From assembly GCA_934277945.1 (NCBI GenBank), contig CAKQWA010000006.1, positions 55,610 to 119,609 on the forward strand: DNA of 64,000 bases, written 5' to 3'. Both the position numbers and the translations under genes were made by a program. Shown here one piece after another: positions 59,009 through 64,000 of this stretch. The notes beneath the pieces are model-generated. The model saw only the letters and a list, made by a program, of their open reading frames with translations, was not told the DNA's origin and made no database searches. This stretch comes from an uncultured Alphaproteobacteria bacterium. Lineage in GTDB: Bacteria; Pseudomonadota; Alphaproteobacteria; CAAGCB01; CAG-977. The first letter of the stretch is position 1, and each line of letters opens with the position of its first letter.

Positions 59009-59848
59009 TTATTTGTCAAGCGGTTTTCCGTTGATGTCGTAGCGCACGATTTTGGCTTTGGAGCGCAGATTTTTCATCACTTCGTCGGAAGCGTCGACGT
59101 TGAAGCGTTCGGAAAGTTGCGTTTCGACTTCTTCAAACGCGGGCGGCTCGGCGATGCGGCGTTTTTCGACCTTGATGACGTGATAGCCGAACTGCGTTTT
59201 GACGGGTTTTTGCGACAATTCGCCCTCTTTCATGGAGAAAGCGGCTTCGGCGAATTCGGGCACCATGGTTTCGCGCGAGAAGAATCCCAAATCGCCGCCG
59301 TTTCCGGACGGGTCGATGGATTTTTTGTTGGCGATTTCGGCGAAATCCGCGCCGGCGTTCAGCTGTTTGATGATGTCGGCGGCTTCGCGTTCCGTTTTAA
59401 CCAGAATGTGACTGGCTTTGACTTCCTCCTGCGGCGGATTGTCTTTCAGGTATTGCGCGTAGATTTTCTGCATTTTGTCTTTGGTGCGCATTTCCTTGAT
59501 TTTCTTGTCCAGATACAAGCGGCGCGCCAACTGTTCTTCCATTTCGGCGGCAAGTTTTTTGTATTGCGGATCGTTTTTGATTTTTTCCTTTTCGGCGGCC
59601 TGCGACAGCAGCGTGGCGTCGATCATCGAGGCTTGCAGTTGTTCGTACAAAGCGTCCAGCGAGATCTGCTGCAACTGCGGCACGGCGTCTTTCAGTTCCT
59701 GCAATTCCTTGATATAGACTTTTTTACCGTTGACGACGGCGGCGACGGGGGCTTTGTCGACGGCGGCTTTCGCCTTTGCTTTCGGCGCGGCGTAAGCGGG
59801 AGAGGCGCACATTACGGCGGCGATGACAAACAATTTAATCAATTTCAT
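59009..59848 (-). CDS. parvulin-type periplasmic peptidyl-prolyl cis-trans isomerase
   Basis: Protein of 279 aa from ATG 59848 (AAGGGTG upstream), with a signal peptide (MKLIKLFVIAAVMCASPAYA) and a Lys/Ala linker. The SurA/PrsA-like N-terminal helices lead to a parvulin domain (~150-250): VKASHILVKTEREAADIIKQL, FAEIANKKSIDPSGNGGDLGFFSRETMVPEFAEAAFSMKEGELSQKPVKTQFGYHVIKVE. It assists folding of exported proteins. Stand-alone unit; secA is divergent. Confidence 0.93.
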   Translation of the reverse strand: MKLIKLFVIAAVMCASPAYAAPKAKAKAAVDKAPVAAVVNGKKVYIKELQELKDAVPQLQQISLDALYEQLQASMIDATLLSQAAEKEKIKNDPQYKKLAAEMEEQLARRLYLDKKIKEMRTKDKMQKIYAQYLKDNPPQEEVKASHILVKTEREAADIIKQLNAGADFAEIANKKSIDPSGNGGDLGFFSRETMVPEFAEAAFSMKEGELSQKPVKTQFGYHVIKVEKRRIAEPPAFEEVETQLSERFNVDASDEVMKNLRSKAKIVRYDINGKPLDK

Positions 59849-59956
59849 GGAAACACCCTTTGTCAAAAGTTTGCGTAATACGCTCATCATACGCACGCGC
59901 GGGGAAATGGTAAAGCGAAAACATCCGAAAAAAGTATAAAAAAAGCGGTGTCGCCA

Positions 59957-59999
59957 TTGACACGGAAGCGCAATCATCTTACTTTTGACAGGTTATAAT
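59957..59999 (+). promoter_or_regulatory. probable secA promoter region
   Basis: TTGACA at 59957-59962 with TACTTT 17 bases on, and separately a perfect TATAAT at 59994-59999 lacking a good -35. A second TTGACA (59985-59990) is too close to TATAAT to pair with it. Which -10 is used cannot be settled. Confidence 0.45.
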
Positions 60000-60031
60000 A
60001 ATTTAAAGTCGGATTAAGGAATTCCCGTAAA

Positions 60032-62764
60032 ATGCTAAACACGTTGCTTCATCGTCTTTTCGGCTCCGCGAACGAGCGTTATGTCAAATCGTTAAACAAA
60101 GAGATTCAGCAAATCAACGCGCTTGAACCGGCGGTCGCGGCGTTAAGCGACGAAGATTTGAAAGCGCGCACCGCGTGGCTGAAAGGCAGACTTGAAAACG
60201 GCGAAACGCTGGACGACATTCTGCCGGACGCGTTCGCGACGGTCAGGGAAGCGGCGAAAAGAACAATCGGACAGCGGCACTTTGACGTGCAGTTGATCGG
60301 CGGCATCGTCCTGCATCGCGGCAAAATCGCGGAAATGCGCACGGGCGAGGGCAAAACGCTGGTCGCGACGCTGGCGGTGTATTTGAACGCCCTGTCCGGC
60401 AAGGGCGTGCACGTCGTCACGGTCAACGACTATCTGGCGAAGCGCGACTCGGACTGGATGGGACAAATCTACCGCTTTTTAGGCTTGACGGTCGGATGCA
60501 TCGTGCACGAACTGGACGACGGGGAGCGGCGCGCGGCGTACAACGCGGACATCACTTACGGGACAAACAACGAATTCGGGTTCGACTACCTGCGCGACAA
60601 CATGAAATTTTCCATTGACGACATGGTTCAGCGTCCGTTCAATTACGCGATTGTCGACGAAGTGGACTCCATTTTGATTGACGAGGCGCGCACCCCGCTG
60701 ATTATTTCGGGACAGGCGGACGATTCTTCGGAAAAGTACGTTCAAATCAACAAATTGATTCCGCTGTTGAAGCCGGAACATTACGAAAAGGACGAAAAAC
60801 AGCGCACGGTGACGCTGACGGAATCCGGCACGACGTACATGGAGCAACTGTTGCGCGACGCGGGATTGCTGACGTCGGGCAATATGTACGACGCGTGCAA
60901 CGTCCAGCTGATTCACCACATCGACCAAGCCTTGCGCGCGCACACGATGTTCCAGCGCGACGTCGACTACATCGTGAAGAACGGCAAAGTCGTCATCATC
61001 GACGAATTTACGGGGCGCATGATGGAGGGACGCCGCTATTCCGACGGATTGCATCAGGCGCTGGAAGCCAAGGAACACGTCCGCATCGAACCGGAAAACC
61101 AGACTCTCGCGTCGATTACGTTCCAAAACTACTTCCGCCTGTACCCGAAATTGTCGGGCATGACCGGCACGGCGATGACGGAAGCGGCGGAATTTGCGGA
61201 AATTTACAATCTGGAAGTCATCGACATTCCGACGAACAAACCCGTCATCCGCATTGACCATCAGGACGAAATCTACCGCACGGAAAAGGAAAAACTGGAC
61301 GCGATCATCGCGCTGATTCAGGATTGCTCGGCAAGGAAACAGCCCGTTCTGGTCGGCACGACGTCGATTGAAAAATCGGAGCATCTGGCGGATTTGCTGA
61401 AAAAGCGCACGAAATTGAAATTCAACGTGCTGAACGCGCGTCATCACGAACAGGAAGCGTACATCGTCGCGCAGGCGGGCATTCCGGGTGCGGTGACAAT
61501 CGCGACGAACATGGCGGGGCGCGGCACGGACATCCAACTGGGCGGCAACCTTGAAATGCGCGTGGAAGTCGAATTGAAAGACGTGACGGACGAAGCGGAA
61601 CGCGCCGCCCGCATTGAAGAAATCAAAAAGGAAATCGAAGAGGGCAAGGAAATCGCGCTGAAAGCGGGCGGTCTGTACGTCGTCGGCACGGAACGCCACG
61701 AAAGCCGCCGCATCGACAACCAACTGCGCGGACGTTCCGGACGTCAGGGCGACCCCGGCGCGTCCAAATTTTTCCTGTCCCTGCAAGACGACTTGATGCG
61801 CATTTTCGGTTCCGACCGCATGGACAAGATGCTGCAAACGTTCGGCTTGCAAGAGGGCGAGGCGATTGTTCACCCGTGGGTCAGCAAGGCGTTGAAAAAA
61901 GCGCAGGAAAAGGTGGAGGCGCGCAACTTCGACATCCGTAAAAACCTGTTGAAATACGACGACGTGATGAACGAACAGCGCAAAATCATCTACGAACAGC
62001 GCAAAGAATTGATGACCCAGCCGAACGTGACGGACACGGTGGACGGCATGCGCGAAGAAACGGTGCTGGATTTGACCGAACGTCTGGCGAACGAAGACCT
62101 GCCGTCGCAGGATTGGGACGTCGAAGCGGTTGACGAAGAAGTCAAACGCCTGTTCGGAATGCAACTGCCGCTTCATTCGTGGATCGAGGAGGAAGGCATC
62201 GGTTCGGAGGAGTTGAGCAACCGCATTTTGACGGCGGCGAACAACAAAATCAAACAAAAGCGCGCGCTTTTGGGCGACGCTCTGATGAATATGCTGGAAA
62301 AGAACATCACGTTGCAGATTTTGGATCAGGTCTGGAAAGAACACCTGCAAAATCTGGAATATATGCGCCATACGATCATTTTGCGCGCGTACGGTCAGAA
62401 AGACCCGCTCAACGAATATAAAAAGGAAGCGTTCATCCAGTTCGGCGAAATGCTGAACAGCCTGCGCGAACAGGTGACGCGGTTTTTGATGTGCGTGGAA
62501 CTTGTGCCGGAACAGGAACGCATGATGCCGGAACGCAAGCCGCAAAAAACGATTGAACGCCACGACGAACCGTCGTCCGCTTTCGGAGAGCAATCGACGG
62601 GCGCGCGGGAAAACGAAGCCATGGCGAACAGCCCGTTCAAATACGCGTCGGCGCAGGATATCGACCCGAACGATCCGTCGACTTGGGGGAAGATTTCGCG
62701 CAACGCGCCCTGCCCCTGCGGTTCGGGAAAGAAATACAAGCATTGCCACGGCGCGCTGACATAA
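60032..62764 (+). CDS. secA: preprotein translocase ATPase SecA
   Basis: Protein of 910 aa, full length. DEAD motor NBD1 with MRTGEGKTLVATLAVYLNAL (Walker A, ~100-120), VVTVNDYLAKRDSDWMG, YGTNNEFGFDYLRDNM and VDEVDSILIDEARTPLIISG, the preprotein cross-linking domain, NBD2 (GTTSIEKSEHLADLL, NMAGRGTDIQLGGNLEM, GRSGRQGDPGASKFFLSLQDDLMRIFG), the helical scaffold, and a C-terminal SecB/zinc-binding CPCGSGKKYKHCHG. Drives Sec export through SecYEG. AAGGA precedes the ATG. Confidence 0.99.
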   Translation: MLNTLLHRLFGSANERYVKSLNKEIQQINALEPAVAALSDEDLKARTAWLKGRLENGETLDDILPDAFATVREAAKRTIGQRHFDVQLIGGIVLHRGKIAEMRTGEGKTLVATLAVYLNALSGKGVHVVTVNDYLAKRDSDWMGQIYRFLGLTVGCIVHELDDGERRAAYNADITYGTNNEFGFDYLRDNMKFSIDDMVQRPFNYAIVDEVDSILIDEARTPLIISGQADDSSEKYVQINKLIPLLKPEHYEKDEKQRTVTLTESGTTYMEQLLRDAGLLTSGNMYDACNVQLIHHIDQALRAHTMFQRDVDYIVKNGKVVIIDEFTGRMMEGRRYSDGLHQALEAKEHVRIEPENQTLASITFQNYFRLYPKLSGMTGTAMTEAAEFAEIYNLEVIDIPTNKPVIRIDHQDEIYRTEKEKLDAIIALIQDCSARKQPVLVGTTSIEKSEHLADLLKKRTKLKFNVLNARHHEQEAYIVAQAGIPGAVTIATNMAGRGTDIQLGGNLEMRVEVELKDVTDEAERAARIEEIKKEIEEGKEIALKAGGLYVVGTERHESRRIDNQLRGRSGRQGDPGASKFFLSLQDDLMRIFGSDRMDKMLQTFGLQEGEAIVHPWVSKALKKAQEKVEARNFDIRKNLLKYDDVMNEQRKIIYEQRKELMTQPNVTDTVDGMREETVLDLTERLANEDLPSQDWDVEAVDEEVKRLFGMQLPLHSWIEEEGIGSEELSNRILTAANNKIKQKRALLGDALMNMLEKNITLQILDQVWKEHLQNLEYMRHTIILRAYGQKDPLNEYKKEAFIQFGEMLNSLREQVTRFLMCVELVPEQERMMPERKPQKTIERHDEPSSAFGEQSTGARENEAMANSPFKYASAQDIDPNDPSTWGKISRNAPCPCGSGKKYKHCHGALT

Positions 62765-62769
62765 CCGAC

Positions 62770-62880
62770 GTGTACCGCCGCCCGCGCTGCGCCGTCAACG
62801 ACAACGCGCCCCAAGCGAAAGCGACCGTCGCCGACAAAGTTTTCAGCGCGGCGATGATGAACAAAATGCGCGGCAGATAA
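62770..62880 (+). CDS. possible 36-aa small protein after secA
   Basis: A frame from GTG 62770 to TAA 62880 lies between the secA stop and its terminator, reading MYRRPRCAVNDNAPQAKATV... and ending MMNKMRGR. There is no SD sequence. It may just be 3' UTR, or the frame may be incidental. Confidence 0.25.
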   Translation: MYRRPRCAVNDNAPQAKATVADKVFSAAMMNKMRGR

Positions 62881-62899
62881 GCCCTTTCGCACACACTTT

Positions 62900-62926
62900 A
62901 AAAGCCCCGAACTTTCGGGGCTTTTT
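62900..62926 (+). terminator. intrinsic terminator of the secA transcript
   Basis: AAGCCCCGA and TCGGGGCTT form a 9-bp stem followed by TTTTT. The stem is identical to the one at 15763-15784. Confidence 0.88.
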
Positions 62927-62994
62927 CATAAATCAAAGCGGCGAACCGAAGACTTCTAAACGGATAATGACGCGCCCTACCGTTTCTTAACTTC

Positions 62995-63051
62995 AAAAAA
63001 AAGCGGCGAACCGGAGAGGTTCCATGCGACTGTGACAAACCGGCTCGCCGC
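62995..63051 (-). terminator. terminator of the window-end minus-strand gene
   Basis: Minus-strand GCGGCGAGCCGG pairs with CCGGTTCGCCGC (12 bp, one wobble) across a 25-base loop, followed by eight T residues. Part of the arm (AGCGGCGAACCG) is repeated at 62937-62948. Confidence 0.75.
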
Positions 63052-63072
63052 CCGCGCTTTTTTTGCGCGTTT

Positions 63073-64000
63073 TCAGTTTTTGATAACGATGCAGTTTTTA
63101 ATGTTGTTGTTTTTCATGTCATTACCGTCGGGCGCACCGATGCGGCAACACAGCAATGTGCCGTTTGGCTTATTAAAACTGTAACTGTACGTTGAACGGC
63201 CTTTTGTCGGAGAAGATGCCGACGGAAGAATTTTTGTCACGTTTTGTTTGGGAACATACGTCAAAATTTGCAATTCGTCCGATTTCAAACAATGCTTCGT
63301 ATTGTTTTTCTTACAGGTGAACCCGTTCCTGTTACCTGACCGATAGGATCCCCTGGAATGCCAGAAAGTGCAAACGTCCGACATCCCCAGTTCAACGACG
63401 CCCGTCAATCCGGCGCTTGACAACTTGGTGATATTAGACCCCATTCCTGTGGCAAACGGCGTAGAATGGTTCAATTTAGTCATCAAATCATTCGACTTTA
63501 AAGCTATATCGTCTGCACAGCGATCCGAGTAGACATGAACGTAAAAGGTATCCGAACCGGAAGAATCCCCTTCATAACGGTATGAGGTGTATTCTACGGC
63601 AAGATCGTGCCCGACATCCGTTGCCGATGACACGTTGGCGGAATACGCTCTTAAACCGACATGACCAATGTCTTCATCGGTTCCGATTCCCCATGTGCCG
63701 CCGGAAGCAATGGAGCACGGCAGGCAGGGCTGATAACGTATGCCGCTGTTATTGCCGCTGTCCCACTCTGCGCCTGAAAACGTTGTTCCGAAATTGTGTT
63801 TCGTACATCTGGACACTCTACCGTTTTTGCAGGTGTACCACGAAAACTCGATCGTGCTCTTCAAATAAGCGGGATCCAAAGAAAAACTGCTAAGGTTCGA
63901 TTTGGTCCACAAATCATATTCGTATTTCATGCGGTCGGCGACGTTCATCGAGTTGATTACGGCTTTCCCCGCTTCCTTGATTTTCTGCCAGTTGCAAGTG
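63073..64000 (-). CDS. cysteine-rich protein of unknown function, 5' end beyond the window
   Basis: The frame is open from the window edge (…CNWQKIKEAGKAVINSMNVADRMKYEYDLW…) to a stop at 63073; an internal Met at 63948 is unlikely to be the true start. At least 308 residues are visible. It is rich in Ser, Asn, Gly, Tyr and Cys (CKNGRVSRC, QPCLPC, DRCADD, GFTCKK, KHCLK, LCCRI, NCIVI), a composition typical of secreted disulfide-bonded surface proteins or minor pilin-like subunits. Codon and base use are visibly AT-richer than the neighbours, suggesting recent acquisition or strong surface selection. No family recognised. Confidence 0.7.
   Translation of the reverse strand, partial: TCNWQKIKEAGKAVINSMNVADRMKYEYDLWTKSNLSSFSLDPAYLKSTIEFSWYTCKNGRVSRCTKHNFGTTFSGAEWDSGNNSGIRYQPCLPCSIASGGTWGIGTDEDIGHVGLRAYSANVSSATDVGHDLAVEYTSYRYEGDSSGSDTFYVHVYSDRCADDIALKSNDLMTKLNHSTPFATGMGSNITKLSSAGLTGVVELGMSDVCTFWHSRGSYRSGNRNGFTCKKNNTKHCLKSDELQILTYVPKQNVTKILPSASSPTKGRSTYSYSFNKPNGTLLCCRIGAPDGNDMKNNNIKNCIVIKN

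Noticed and set aside
59985..59999. Second TTGACA next to TATAAT before secA as a promoter
   Set aside because: The two boxes are only 3 bases apart, far from the 16-18 base spacing needed.

Overview
The window reads as a chromosomal segment of a Gram-negative alphaproteobacterium. Supporting signs are the ftsK-lolA pair, the ybbN/cnoX - LON-domain pair, an MlaC-like periplasmic protein, an RND efflux pair, an AapJ-like amino-acid binding protein and a hisZ-purA pair. A sodium-pumping oxaloacetate decarboxylase (oadGAB), an NhaA antiporter, a radical-SAM lysine aminomutase and a Bacteroides Mpi-like serine invertase suggest a fermentative, host- or gut-associated lineage (inference from gene content only; no species is claimed).

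Layout. 1-1144: rplM-rpsI with promoter and terminator. 1224-10255: FAD oxidoreductase, DUF6161-like membrane protein, MlaC-like protein with a Pro-rich tandem repeat, solitary amino-acid binding protein, Mpi-like invertase, degenerate hydroxypyruvate-isomerase-like protein, ELM1-family protein and a GH114-like secreted protein. 10252-15102: lolA, ftsK, LON-domain protein, thioredoxin-TPR protein, tRNA-Gly(GCC). 15103-15758: about 650 bp without a convincing gene. 15791-21717: RND pump and nhaA. 21925-28339: oadG-oadA-oadB followed by two translationally coupled TPR-methyltransferase paralogues. 28562-31711: tdk and a DUF2157/DUF4401/GDYXXLXY-type membrane trio. 31806-42861: long + strand run (two unknown envelope proteins, pepF, uvrD/pcrA, prmA, M24 aminopeptidase, trkH). 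42868-48102: 4-TM protein, membrane-anchored pseudokinase, purA, hisZ. 48253-50876: aminomutase, a 65-aa YjfB-like protein, an SDR and ybaK.

50910-58935 is the most striking part: a closed 8-kb cassette of T7-like (podovirus) virion and lysis genes on the minus strand. In order of transcription it holds a small head protein, portal, Bbp19-like protein, scaffold-like protein, major capsid protein, tail tubular proteins A and B, a small internal-virion-like protein, a membrane-helix protein, GH24 lysozyme, holin, and nested i-spanin/o-spanin. All reading frames are intact and tightly packed. No terminase, integrase, replication gene, large ejection protein or tail fibre is present, and the cassette is bounded directly by host genes (ybaK and a parvulin-type isomerase). 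Its promoter carries a palindrome over the -10 region and is followed by an intrinsic terminator before the first gene; the capsid gene is separately bracketed by terminators. This makes it a candidate domesticated particle, gene-transfer-agent-like element or capsid satellite rather than an ordinary prophage.

59009-62764 holds the parvulin and secA. The window ends inside a cysteine-rich, AT-richer minus-strand gene (63073-64000) of unknown function. Other things that stand out are proteins whose catalytic motifs have decayed (pseudokinase, isomerase-like protein, thioredoxin without CxxC).
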